A stretch of DNA of 64,000 nt from Sphingopyxis sp. OAS728 (GTDB lineage Bacteria; Pseudomonadota; Alphaproteobacteria; Sphingomonadales; Sphingomonadaceae), in contig NZ_JADBDT010000001.1 of assembly GCF_014873485.1 (NCBI RefSeq), positions 4,334,501 through 4,398,500 of the forward strand, given 5' to 3'. Positions 27,035-35,023 of this stretch are shown here, one piece after another (positions within the stretch are counted from its first letter, which is position 1; every line of letters begins with the position of its first letter). The notes below the pieces were generated by a model that saw nothing but the letters and a program-made list of their open reading frames with translations, had not been told where the DNA came from and did not search any database. The translations under genes and the position numbers were made by a program.

Positions 27035-27638
27035 GAAGCTCGTGCATATCGTCGACGATGAGGAGGCGATCCGGCGGTCGGCGAGTTTCATGCTCAAGAC
27101 CTCGGGCTATGCGGTCGAGACCTGGGCCAATGGCGCGCTGTTCCTGAAGGAAATCCGGCACGTGCCCGAAGGCTGTGTCCTGCTCGACGTGCGCATGCCC
27201 GAAATGGACGGCCTCGAGGTCCAGCAGGCGATGTTAGAGCGCGGGGTTACCATGCCGGTGATCGTCCTTACCGGGCACGCCGACGTCTCGATCGCGGTCC
27301 GGGCGATGAAGGCCGGCGCGGTCGATTTCCTCGAAAAGCCGTTCGAAAAGGCGGTGCTCATTGCCTCGATCGAGGCCGCTTTCGCCCGCATGGCGGCGGC
27401 CGATGGAGCGGTGGCGCGCGCCGCCGAGGCCGAGGTCGTTCTTGGCATCCTGACCCCGCGCGAGCGCGAGGTTCTCGAAGGGCTCGCGCAGGGACTGCCG
27501 AACAAGACGATCGCCTATGACCTCGGCATCTCGCCGCGTACCGTCGAAGTCCACCGCGCCAACCTCATGGCGAAGCTCGATGTCCGCAGCCTGTCCGACG
27601 CGCTGCGGCTCGCCTTCGCCGCCGGTCTCGGCGCCTGA
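27021..27638 (+). CDS. fixJ: FixJ-type response regulator
   Basis: Partner of FixL. Seen: receiver domain with VDDEE, phospho-acceptor Asp56 in LLDVRMPEMDG, Thr in VLTGHAD and Lys in FLEKPFEK, then a LuxR/NarL-type HTH (LTPREREVLEGLAQGLPNKTIAYDLGISPRTVEVHRANLM). 205 residues, normal length. It overlaps the fixL end. In other alphaproteobacteria FixJ~P activates fixK/fnr genes; here the recurring island motif is a candidate target, but no direct evidence links them. Confidence 0.9.
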   Translation: MMSDRKLVHIVDDEEAIRRSASFMLKTSGYAVETWANGALFLKEIRHVPEGCVLLDVRMPEMDGLEVQQAMLERGVTMPVIVLTGHADVSIAVRAMKAGAVDFLEKPFEKAVLIASIEAAFARMAAADGAVARAAEAEVVLGILTPREREVLEGLAQGLPNKTIAYDLGISPRTVEVHRANLMAKLDVRSLSDALRLAFAAGLGA

Positions 27639-27701
27639 AATCTGCGGACATTACGTAACGACCGCAGGACGCCCGAGCGCTAGACGACTGTCCATCGGAG
27701 G

Positions 27702-28034
27702 ATGGACCGCATGACGACAGCCCGCCGCGAAGACCCACAGGCCGCGATCCGCCGCCCCGCGCCGGACCGCGCTGCGCGGTCGCGGCATTCGCCCCCTCTC
27801 ATCGAACAGCTCACACATCGCGAGCTCGAAGTCGTGGGCGGGCTCGTGCGCGGTCTCACCAACAAGCAGATCGGGCAGGAGCTCGGCATCAGTCACCGCA
27901 CCGTCGAAATTCATCGCTCGCGCCTGATGCGCAAGCTCGGCGCCGCGACGCTCGCCGGGCTCCTCGGTATCATCCTGCCCCAGCGCGACCGGATCGACGC
28001 ACTGATCGCGCGGCAAGCCCGCGCCACGCGCTAG
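27702..28034 (+). CDS. stand-alone LuxR-type HTH protein
   Basis: A 110-residue protein consisting of a basic, proline-rich tail (about 30 residues) and a LuxR/FixJ-like DNA-binding domain: LTHRELEVVGGLVRGLTNKQIGQELGISHRTVEIHRSRLMRKLGA. No receiver domain. It is close to the FixJ HTH and lies 63 bases downstream, so it may have arisen by duplication and could compete for, or share, FixJ sites. A variant island motif (27644-27659) sits just before the start. It overlaps the convergent Nramp gene by 4 bases. Confidence 0.8.
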   Translation: MDRMTTARREDPQAAIRRPAPDRAARSRHSPPLIEQLTHRELEVVGGLVRGLTNKQIGQELGISHRTVEIHRSRLMRKLGAATLAGLLGIILPQRDRIDALIARQARATR

Positions 28035-29374
28035 ATATCTCCCGTCACGAGGAAGAAGAAAAACAGCAAGGTTGCTGCCGTCATCACCGCGGTTGCCGCC
28101 CAGCCCGACCAGCTCTGGCGGCGCGAAATGACGAGACGTCCCATCGCGCGCGGATTGCGGGCGATCAGCATCATCACCAGCATGAGCGGCGCGGCGAGCA
28201 CGCCATTGACCACCGCTGCCCAGTAGAGCGCGCGCGCCGGGTCGATGCCGATCGCCGAGAGCGAGGCGCCGGCAAGCGTGGTCGCGGCGATCGTTCCGTA
28301 GAAGAGACGCGCCGAAAGCGGCTTGGCGTCGAGGCTACCTGCCATCCCCGCCATCTCGGTGACGGCATAGGCGGCCGATCCGGCCAGTACCGGGACGGCG
28401 AGAAGGCCGGTGCCGATGATTCCGAGCGCGAACATCGCGAAAGCGAACGGCCCGGCGAGCGGCCGCAGCGCTTCGGCGGCCTGCGCCGATGTGGCGATAT
28501 CGCGTATGCCCTCGGCATGCAGCGTCGCCGCGGTCGCGAAGACGATCGCGAGCGAAATGAGCGTGCTGAACGCCATGCCCGTCAGCGTGTCGACACGAAT
28601 GCGCCTGAACTCGCCATCGGCTGCCGCGGGCGTCAGGCAGAGCGGCTTGGCATGATGGCGATGCTGTTCCTCGATCTCCTGCCCCGCCTGCCAGAAGAAG
28701 AGATAGGGGCTGATCGTCGTGCCGAGGATCGCGACGAACGCCGTGGCATAGGCTGCATTGAGTTCGATGTCGGGAAGCAGCAGCGCCGTGAGGGCCGTGC
28801 CCCATGGAACATGCACCACGAACAGCACCGCGACATAGGTAAAGAGGGTGAGCGTCGTCCATTTGAGGATTGCGGCGTAGCGAGAATAGCTAAGGCCGAC
28901 TTCGAGGACGATGCTGAGGATCCCGAACAACAAGGTATAGAGTCCGGCCTTGCCTCCGGCGAGCAGGGCCAGCGCCGCACCCATCGCGCCGAGATCGGCG
29001 CCGAGATTGATGATGTTCGCGACGAGCAGCAGCGACACCATCGACCAGAGCAGGCGACGCGAATAATGCCGACGGAGGTTGCGCGCGATCCCTGCGCCGG
29101 TAACCCGCCCGATCTCGGCGGCGATCTCCTGGATCGCCACCATCAGCGGGAAGCTCAGCACGAAGGTCCAGGAGAGCCGGTAACCGAATGCCGCGCCGAT
29201 CTGGCTGTGCGTTCCGATTCCGCTCGGATCGTCGTCGGCGGCGCCGGCGATCAGGCCCGGACCGAGCGCGCGAAGAAATGTCCGCGGGTTTGACGAGAGG
29301 TTCGCCGGCTGGGTCGGCGGTCCTTCGTCTTGGTCAATTGCTGCGGTCATCGAGGCCCCAGTTTTTGAAATCAT
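28031..29374 (-). CDS. divergent Nramp-related metal transporter
   Basis: Inner-membrane protein with about eleven helices, Nramp family by overall pattern (GPGLIAGAADDDPSGIGTHSQIGAAFGY, AIQEIAAEIGRVTG, LGTTISPYLFFWQAGQE). Two key sites differ from canonical Nramp: helix 1 has DPSG where DPGN is usual, and helix 6 has ISPYLFFWQ where the metal-binding MPH is usual. Metal choice therefore cannot be assumed to be Mn/Fe. The ATG at 29374 follows AGAGGTG; 29401 and 29350 are alternatives. Transcribed after the MgtC/DUF4010 gene (37 bases). Confidence 0.8.
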   Translation of the reverse strand: MISKTGASMTAAIDQDEGPPTQPANLSSNPRTFLRALGPGLIAGAADDDPSGIGTHSQIGAAFGYRLSWTFVLSFPLMVAIQEIAAEIGRVTGAGIARNLRRHYSRRLLWSMVSLLLVANIINLGADLGAMGAALALLAGGKAGLYTLLFGILSIVLEVGLSYSRYAAILKWTTLTLFTYVAVLFVVHVPWGTALTALLLPDIELNAAYATAFVAILGTTISPYLFFWQAGQEIEEQHRHHAKPLCLTPAAADGEFRRIRVDTLTGMAFSTLISLAIVFATAATLHAEGIRDIATSAQAAEALRPLAGPFAFAMFALGIIGTGLLAVPVLAGSAAYAVTEMAGMAGSLDAKPLSARLFYGTIAATTLAGASLSAIGIDPARALYWAAVVNGVLAAPLMLVMMLIARNPRAMGRLVISRRQSWSGWAATAVMTAATLLFFFFLVTGDI

Positions 29375-29411
29375 TTCACCTCTGGCCATTTCATGTTGCA
29401 TCCGATCGGGC

Positions 29412-30689
29412 TCAGACGAGAAGGGTCGGCGTGACTGCGAGGCTGGCCGCCACGCTCAGGACAAGCGGCAGGGCGAGCTTCCATCCTTTGCGCAGCCCCG
29501 CGATCGCCAGGGCGGTGGCGCCCTTGAACAGCGTGTTCGCGAGCACCGGGGCAATGATGACGATCGTCGCGATCTGGCCCTCGAGCAGACCCGGAGGTAG
29601 CGATCCCACCGTGATGATCGCGGAGTCGACGTCGGCCAGGCCTGAAAGCGCGATGACCAGCGCGAGGCCGCGTTCGCCCACCATCGCCATCATCCAGCGT
29701 GCGGCGACGGTCAGCACCATGACGAGCAGCATCAGACCGATCGCCGGCGCGAGCCGGAACGGGTTCTTGAGCTCGACGGGACGGTTGGCAGCGCTTTCCT
29801 TGCGGCGGCTCCGCAAAGCCCAGAACATCGCGCCGCCGCTCACCAGCGCGGCGGGTGCCGCAAGCCAGCCGAAGGCCGGCATCGCTGCCGGCGCGAGGAA
29901 CAGGGTCAGGATGATCGCGCGGATCAGCATGACCGCCGACGCCGCGCCGATGCCGGCAATGGCCATCGCCTCGCTTTCCTCGCCATCGCGCACGCGCATC
30001 GCGAGCGCTGCGGTCACCGCGGTCGAGGAAACCATCGCGCCGGTCGCGGCCATTACGAGCGTGCCCCGCGAGGCGCCAAAGCGTTTCGCGGCGATATAGC
30101 CGAGAAAGGAGAAGCCCGAGACGAACACCACGACCAGCCAGAGCTGGCGGGGATTCCAGGCGTCATAGGGGCCGAAGCGCTGGTCGGGCAGCAGCGGCAA
30201 TATGGCGAGCGCGATGAGCGCGAACCGGACGATCGCGCCGACCTCGATATCGCTGAGACCGGAAACCCAGCGATGAAGCTCGGTGCGCAGCGCAAGCACC
30301 AGCGTCATGGCAACGGCGACCACCGTCGCCATCTCGCTCCGACCGCTGACTGCGAGATAGCCGCAACCGAGAGTGATGAGGGCCGCGAGACTTGATGTCC
30401 CGCTGAGCTGCTCGGGCGCCCGCGCGGTTTTCGCATAGCCGATGAGGGTGAGGACCGCTGCAGCCCCGGCGACAATCGCCGCGATCGCCGGGCTTTGAGA
30501 TCCGGTAGCTCCCGCGATGCCGCCTGCAAGGCCGAACAGCGCAAAGGTCCGCACACCCGCGAAGCGGCTGCCCGCGGTCTCGTTGCGCAGGCTCCAGCCG
30601 CGCTGGATGCCGACAAGCAGCCCGAGAAGAAGCGCCAGTCCGATGCCGGCGAGCTGCTGCAGGTTGGCGTCGGGAAGGGATTCGATCAT
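29412..30689 (-). CDS. MgtC/SapB + DUF4010 membrane protein
   Basis: 425-residue integral membrane protein. Seen: N-terminal MgtC-like domain (LALLLGLLVGIQRGW, AGSRFAGVRTFALFGLAGGIAG) and a C-terminal DUF4010 domain (MAATGAMVSSTAVTAALA, LADVDSAIITVGSL, NTLFKGATALA). MgtC proteins modulate ATP synthase and Mg homeostasis in enterics; the fused DUF4010 form is uncharacterised. Start at the ATG 30689, giving MIESLPDANLQQLAG. In a minus-strand run with the DksA-like, YdcH-like and Nramp genes. Confidence 0.85.
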   Translation of the reverse strand: MIESLPDANLQQLAGIGLALLLGLLVGIQRGWSLRNETAGSRFAGVRTFALFGLAGGIAGATGSQSPAIAAIVAGAAAVLTLIGYAKTARAPEQLSGTSSLAALITLGCGYLAVSGRSEMATVVAVAMTLVLALRTELHRWVSGLSDIEVGAIVRFALIALAILPLLPDQRFGPYDAWNPRQLWLVVVFVSGFSFLGYIAAKRFGASRGTLVMAATGAMVSSTAVTAALAMRVRDGEESEAMAIAGIGAASAVMLIRAIILTLFLAPAAMPAFGWLAAPAALVSGGAMFWALRSRRKESAANRPVELKNPFRLAPAIGLMLLVMVLTVAARWMMAMVGERGLALVIALSGLADVDSAIITVGSLPPGLLEGQIATIVIIAPVLANTLFKGATALAIAGLRKGWKLALPLVLSVAASLAVTPTLLV

Positions 30690-30709
30690 GTCGTTCGCCG
30701 GACGTATGT

Positions 30710-31042
30710 TCAGCCGCCGAACTCGCGCTCGCAGTCGATGCAATGCGCGGTGTGCGGAACGGCTTCGAGGCGCGCGGCATCGATCGGGATGCCGCACGCG
30801 GTGCAGAGGCCGTAATGGCCGGCATCGAGACGCGCGATCGCGAGCCGGATTGCCTTCATCTGCTCAGTTGCGGCGCTTTGCCGCGCATCGATCGTCTCGT
30901 CGTCTTCGCGCTCGATAGCCTGCTCGGCGGAATCGTCGTCGAGCGGCACGCGCTTCTCGCTTTCCAGCCGCTCAACCTCCGCTGCGAGCTGGTCGAGGCG
31001 CACGACCAGGCCCGCGCGTATTTCGGAAAGACTGTGCATCAC
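30710..31042 (-). CDS. DksA/TraR-family zinc-finger protein
   Basis: 110 residues. Seen: an N-terminal coiled coil (LVVRLDQLAAEVERLESEKRV), an acidic tip (PLDDDSAEQA) comparable with the DksA aspartates that enter the RNA polymerase secondary channel, and a C-terminal C4 zinc finger CTAC...HCIDC. Likely adjusts transcription initiation during stress. Shorter than DksA itself. Its ATG overlaps the stop of the YdcH-like gene (ATGA). Confidence 0.87.
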   Translation of the reverse strand: MMHSLSEIRAGLVVRLDQLAAEVERLESEKRVPLDDDSAEQAIEREDDETIDARQSAATEQMKAIRLAIARLDAGHYGLCTACGIPIDAARLEAVPHTAHCIDCEREFGG

Positions 31043-31287
31043 GCCTCCTCCTCGATCGCGATGAGCGCGGCAATCTCGTCGAGGGTGAACAGCCGCCGTT
31101 TCTTGAGGTCCTCCAGCTGGTCGTCGGCGACCGCCGCAAGACCGGCCTCGACTCGCTGAATCCGGCTCTGAAGGTCATGATGCTCCTCGGCGAGCTGGCG
31201 AAAATTCGAACTGCCAAGCTTGAGTGCATGGAGCGCCGGCCCGTGGTCCGGAAACAGCGCATGAAGATCGTGGCCGGCTTCGCTCAT
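31039..31287 (-). CDS. YdcH/DUF465-like small coiled-coil protein
   Basis: 82 residues, predicted mostly helical: PDHGPALHALKLGSSNFRQLAEEHHDLQSRIQRVE followed by LKKRRLFTLDEIAALI, matching the DUF465 pattern (LxxEHHxLxxxI...LKKxRLxLKDEI). Function unknown in the family. Coupled to the DksA-like gene. Its promoter region is shared with fnr1 and contains island motif e about 122 bp upstream of this start. Confidence 0.8.
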   Translation of the reverse strand: MSEAGHDLHALFPDHGPALHALKLGSSNFRQLAEEHHDLQSRIQRVEAGLAAVADDQLEDLKKRRLFTLDEIAALIAIEEEA

Positions 31288-31408
31288 CCTGGGTCCTTTC
31301 GTCGCGGATTTGTCTCGCCGGATTGCGCCGGGACGCGCGCCCTGTCGTTACGCAATAGCCCTTACGCCCCTGGCGGTTCGCGCCGGTCGGGCCTTTCCTC
31401 GCACCGCA

Positions 31409-31424
31409 TACGTACAGTTGCGTA
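31409..31424. promoter_or_regulatory. island motif site e
   Basis: TACGTACAGTTGCGTA in the divergent region between ydcH-like and fnr1. It lies 132 bp upstream of the preferred fnr1 start. A further TTACG...TTACG direct repeat (14-base period) occurs at 31349-31366. Confidence 0.5.
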
Positions 31425-31555
31425 ATCACGGGCGCATGCAGAGCCGCTATTCCCGGCCGCATGAGGGGTCAGCCACATCTTTTCCGCCAGCCAGGCCGCG
31501 ACCGCCAAGCAACGGAGTGGCGTGCGCAGCGCGCGTCGCTTGCGGGTGCACAGCG

Positions 31556-32239
31556 ATGAGCGATTGCGCATCCTGCGCCGTACGCTGCCGCGCCATCTGC
31601 GCCAGCCTTGCTGCCGACGAAGCCGCCGAACTCGGCCGCATGGGGCGGCGGCAGCGCGTGAAGGCGGGTCACACCCTGCTCTGGGAAGGCGACGAAGCCC
31701 CGACGGTCGCGAATGTCCTGTCGGGCGTCCTGAAGCTCGTCGTTGCCACCGCCGATGGCCGCGAGCAGATCGTCGGGCTCGTCTTCCCTTCCGATTTTAT
31801 CGGCCGCCCGTTCGGCAAGCAAAGCCCCTACCGGGTCACCGCTATGACCGACGCCGAGGTCTGCATCTTCAATCGCCAGCAGTTCGACGATTTCGCGGGT
31901 CGCCATCCGCATCTCCAGCAGAAACTGCTCCATCGCACGCTCGACGAGCTCGACCGCGCGCGGCACTGGATGATGCTGCTCGGCCGCAAGTCGGCACCCG
32001 AAAAGGTCGCCTCCTTCCTTCTCGACATGGAAGAGCGGCTGCCCGCCGATGCCAGCGAGACCCCGGGCGGGTTCGAGCTCCCCTTCGGCCGCCAGCAGAT
32101 CGCCGACATATTGGGGCTGACGATCGAAACGACCTGCCGGCAGCTGACGCGCATGCGCAGCGACGGCCTCGTCGACTTGCCCTCGCGGCGCGCGGTACGG
32201 ATCAACGACCGCGCCCGAGTGGCAGCGATGGCCGGTTGA
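31556..32239 (+). CDS. FNR-family regulator, paralogue 1
   Basis: Oxygen-responsive Crp/Fnr regulator expected to hold a 4Fe-4S cluster. Seen: Cys4, Cys7, Cys11 and Cys15 in the N-terminal CASCAVRCRAIC, a central Cys in AEVCIF, a cyclic-nucleotide-binding-like beta-roll, the dimer helix region, and an HTH FGRQQIADILGLTIETTCRQLTRM. Versus paralogue 2 there is one extra N-terminal Cys (11), and recognition helix position S is C. I chose the ATG at 31556, which matches the paralogue's start exactly and puts motif e about 130 bp upstream; the frame is open back to 31310. The L,D-transpeptidase follows by 4 bases. Confidence 0.85.
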   Translation: MSDCASCAVRCRAICASLAADEAAELGRMGRRQRVKAGHTLLWEGDEAPTVANVLSGVLKLVVATADGREQIVGLVFPSDFIGRPFGKQSPYRVTAMTDAEVCIFNRQQFDDFAGRHPHLQQKLLHRTLDELDRARHWMMLLGRKSAPEKVASFLLDMEERLPADASETPGGFELPFGRQQIADILGLTIETTCRQLTRMRSDGLVDLPSRRAVRINDRARVAAMAG

Positions 32240-32243
32240 GAAA

Positions 32244-33221
32244 GTGGGAACCTGGGCGAAGCTCGCCGGAAGGGCAGCGCTTTTGCTGGGAGCGGCGCTG
32301 CTGTTGCCACTCGCGGCCTCGGCCGAGCCCTCAAGCCCGCATGGGAGCGTGCTCGATGCCGCCGAGCGGTTGAAGCCCGGAGATTATATCTGGGCGCCCG
32401 AGATCGCGCCGCGCGGGCCCTTGATGATGATCGTGAGTCTCGCGACCCAGCGCGGCACGCTGTACCGCAATGGCGTCCCGATCGCGATTACCACTGTCTC
32501 GACGGGCAAGGCCGGCCATGAAACCCCGACCGGTGTCTTCACCATCCTCCAGCGCGACGTCGACCATCGCTCGAGCCTCTACGATGATGCGCCGATGCCC
32601 TATATGCAGCGGCTGACCTGGGGCGGCGTGGCGCTGCACGGCGGCACCTTGCCGGGCTACCCCGCTTCGCACGGTTGCATTCGCCTGCCGCATGGCTTCG
32701 CCCGTCTCCTCTATGGCGTCTCCCGGCTCGGCATGACGGTCATCGTCACCGATGCCGCAGCGGTGCCGCGTGCGGCCCCGACCGATCCGCTCGCCGTGAC
32801 CGAAACGCGCCCTTCCGATGGCGCGCTGCTCTGGACGCCCGAACGCGCGCCCAGCGGCCCCCTGTCGATCATCGCCAGTGCCACAGACCAGCGGATCCTG
32901 ATCCTTCGTAACGGAACGATCATCGGCTCGGCGCCCGCGCGCATCGAGGGATCGATGACGGGCACTTCCGCCTTCATCCGGCGGTCGGGCGTCGAGGGGC
33001 CGGCAGCCTGGACGGAAGTCCCCCTCCCGGGCGCGATCGCCGCGAGGACACCGACGTCGTTCGCCGGGCGCGTCCACATCGCGGCCGATCTGCGCGCGCT
33101 GCTCGGCCCGCTTCTGGTCGCGGGAACGAGCGTGATCATCACGCCCGATTCGCTGCGCGCCGGAGGCCCGGTGCCGGCGGAGATTCTCGGCGGGGACGAG
33201 GAAGGCGCGCCGGATCGCTAG
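32244..33221 (+). CDS. L,D-transpeptidase with a degenerate second YkuD-like repeat
   Basis: Periplasmic cell-wall enzyme forming 3-3 crosslinks or protein attachments. Seen: signal peptide (residues 1-27, ending ASA), YkuD domain over about 45-165 with PTGVF, GVALHGG and the catalytic SHGCIRLP. After residue 190, LLWTPERAPSGPLSIIAS repeats the IWAPEIAPRGPLMMIVS of domain 1, including the RNG turn and a final GTSVIITPD versus GMTVIVTDA, but the catalytic Cys/His segment is absent. GTG start 4 bases after fnr1, so probably one operon. Confidence 0.86.
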   Translation: MGTWAKLAGRAALLLGAALLLPLAASAEPSSPHGSVLDAAERLKPGDYIWAPEIAPRGPLMMIVSLATQRGTLYRNGVPIAITTVSTGKAGHETPTGVFTILQRDVDHRSSLYDDAPMPYMQRLTWGGVALHGGTLPGYPASHGCIRLPHGFARLLYGVSRLGMTVIVTDAAAVPRAAPTDPLAVTETRPSDGALLWTPERAPSGPLSIIASATDQRILILRNGTIIGSAPARIEGSMTGTSAFIRRSGVEGPAAWTEVPLPGAIAARTPTSFAGRVHIAADLRALLGPLLVAGTSVIITPDSLRAGGPVPAEILGGDEEGAPDR

Positions 33222-33245
33222 GCGCCGACATCGGCGCGTCTGGTC

Positions 33246-33374
33246 CTACGGCCACAGCCGCGGAGCGAGCGACAGGATCAACGACGCGCAGATCACAAGC
33301 GAAAGCATCGCCGATCCGAGCTTGAGCCGAAGCAGCGCCTCGCCGTGCCGGTCGGTGTGAATACCAGGGGGCAT
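33246..33374 (-). CDS. single-span membrane miniprotein, 42 residues
   Basis: MPPGIHTDRHGEALLRLKL followed by one hydrophobic segment (GSAMLSLVICASLILSLA). CGGAG lies 7 bases before the ATG at 33374. It follows hsp20 by 79 bases in the same direction and may be co-transcribed. Unknown function. Confidence 0.5.
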   Translation of the reverse strand: MPPGIHTDRHGEALLRLKLGSAMLSLVICASLILSLAPRLWP

Positions 33375-33453
33375 GATATAACTCCGGTGCGAGGGAATCG
33401 CGCGAGATCGAGCGGGAGGGCCGGAGCCGCGTCTGCGGTTCCGGCCCGTTTGC

Positions 33454-33939
33454 CTAGCTGGCGATCTTGATCTTGCGAGCGTGATCGCGCGCCTTTTCGG
33501 TCTTCGCGATCTCGACGCTGAGCAAGCCATGCTTGAACTTCGCTTCGATCTTGTCGGCATCGGCGTCGGCGGGCAGGGCGATGCGGCGCCGGAAGCTGCC
33601 GTGACGCCGCTCGCTGATCAGATGTCCATCCTCGCGGCGCTCGGAGGATTCCTCCTTTTCGCTCGCGAGCAGGAGGACCCCGTCGGCGACCTCGAGCCGG
33701 ATGTCCTTCTCGGTGAGGCCCGCGAGCTCGGCGGTCAGCTTGTAGGCCGGGCCGGTATCGACGAGTTCGACCGCCGGGAGCGGGCTCACGAGCCGCGGGA
33801 CGTAGCTCAGCAGGCTGCGGCCGGGGAGAGCGAACTCCTCGAACATGCGGTCGAGCTCGCCGCGCAGCCAGTTCATCGCGCCAAGCTCTGCCTCAGCGGG
33901 CTGGCTACCCGCGGTGCGGGTGGGGGTCAGATCGTTCAT
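33454..33939 (-). CDS. small heat-shock protein, Hsp20/alpha-crystallin family
   Basis: ATP-independent holdase chaperone, 161 residues. Seen: variable N-terminus, alpha-crystallin domain over about 48-145 (VELVDTGPAYKLTAELAGLTEKDIRLEV, the GSFRRRIALP and FKHGLLSVEI strands; the latter is the conserved GVLxV/I-type signature) and a short basic tail KIKIAS that holds the C-terminal IxI motif. Island motif b lies about 150 bp upstream, shared with the divergent BON2 gene. Confidence 0.93.
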   Translation of the reverse strand: MNDLTPTRTAGSQPAEAELGAMNWLRGELDRMFEEFALPGRSLLSYVPRLVSPLPAVELVDTGPAYKLTAELAGLTEKDIRLEVADGVLLLASEKEESSERREDGHLISERRHGSFRRRIALPADADADKIEAKFKHGLLSVEIAKTEKARDHARKIKIAS

Positions 33940-34090
33940 CAGCTTGCTCCTTCTTGAGAATCGAGAGGGATCGCGGCGGCGGGCTGTGCCGGGCAGGACC
34001 CTCGTCGCCGCGATGCGCCGGAGCGCAACCCGGACCTAGCGAGCAGGCTGCGACGGCAGAATCGGGGAAGCTCCCAAGCGGAGCTCTCCT

Positions 34091-34106
34091 TACGGAAAGT
34101 TGCGGA
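34091..34106. promoter_or_regulatory. island motif site b
   Basis: TACGGAAAGTTGCGGA in the divergent hsp20/BON2 region, 120 bp upstream of BON2 and 152 bp upstream of hsp20. Confidence 0.5.
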
Positions 34107-34225
34107 TAAGCCGCATCCTTCGTCCCGGGTTAAGGCTGCCCGCACGCGCCGGCGGTTCTTGCCGATATTCGCCGGCTTCGGTCCGCTCGCAATGCGAGCC
34201 GGATTTCTTTCGAAGGAGAATGATC

Positions 34226-34884
34226 ATGCAGAAGAAGAGTGACGGCCAGCTGCAGGATGATGTGGTCGCCGAACTCGAATGGGATCCGAGCGTCGATCAC
34301 GCCGATATCGGCGTCTCCGTCAACGACGGCGTCGTGACGCTGGCGGGCTATGTGAAGAGTTTCCCGCAGAAGGTCGCGGCCGAGCGCGCCGTACGGCGCG
34401 TCGCGGGGTTCGCGCGCTTGCCGAGGAACTGAAAGTGCGCTTCGCGTCGGATCCCAAGACCGCCGACCATGAAATCGCCAAGCGGATCGTCGACATGATC
34501 GGCTGGACGGTCGCGATCCCCGAGGGGCAGGTCAAAGTGAAGGTCGAGCGCGGCTGGGTCACGTTGACCGGCACCGTCGAATGGCACTTCATCGCGAAGG
34601 AAGTCGCGCGCGCCGCGGGACAGATATCGGGGGTCACCGGCGTCTCCAACCTGATCAAGGTCGGCGATATTCCGACCCCTGCGGACGTCAAGGCGCGGAT
34701 CATGGCAGCGTTCAAGCGTCAGGCGGGTCTCGACGCAAGCGGCGTATCGGTCACCACCGAGGGCAGCACGGTCACACTGCGCGGCTGGGTCAAGGCGTGG
34801 GGCGAGCGGCGCATGGCCGAGCTCGCTGCCTGGTCAGCGCCCGGCGTGACCGACGTCGAGGATTATCTCGCGGTCGACAGCTGA
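34226..34884 (+). pseudogene. triple BON-domain protein, frameshifted paralogue
   Basis: Strong paralogue of the protein at 14042: it starts MQKKSDGQLQDDVVAELEWDP behind AAGGAGA and keeps the same three BON repeats (GVVTLAGYV, GWVTLTGTV, STVTLRGWV). The first frame ends at 34432 after RRVAGFARLPRN; the second frame resumes with GVRALAEELKVR. One extra G in the GGGG run at 34405-34408 would join them into a protein of 219 residues, identical in length to BON1. No other damage is seen, so this could be a homopolymer sequencing error, a very recent mutation, or a programmed shift (least likely). Confidence 0.8.
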
Positions 34885-34917
34885 TCCCGCTCGCCTTGGG
34901 GAAGAGGCGACCCCCCT

Positions 34918-34949
34918 GCGGCCGTCCGGACATCCGGGCGGCCGCCTTT
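34918..34949 (+). terminator. terminator after BON2
   Basis: A 13-bp stem with one GU pair (arms start GCGGCCG and end CGGCCGC) and a 2-base loop, followed by CTTT. It lies just before island motif c. Confidence 0.7.
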
Positions 34950-34952
34950 CTA

Positions 34953-34968
34953 TCCGTATCATTGCGCA
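34953..34968. promoter_or_regulatory. island motif site c
   Basis: TCCGTATCATTGCGCA, 55 bp upstream of the first universal stress gene. Confidence 0.5.
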
Positions 34969-35023
34969 TATCGGGTTGGGCCGACGACCCATAGTCTCGG
35001 CGCAGAAACCAAGGAGACGGCTC

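Noticed and set aside
34226..34884. programmed frameshift in BON2
   Set aside because: No slippery heptamer with downstream structure is evident, and the paralogue BON1 is uninterrupted, so mutation or error is simpler.
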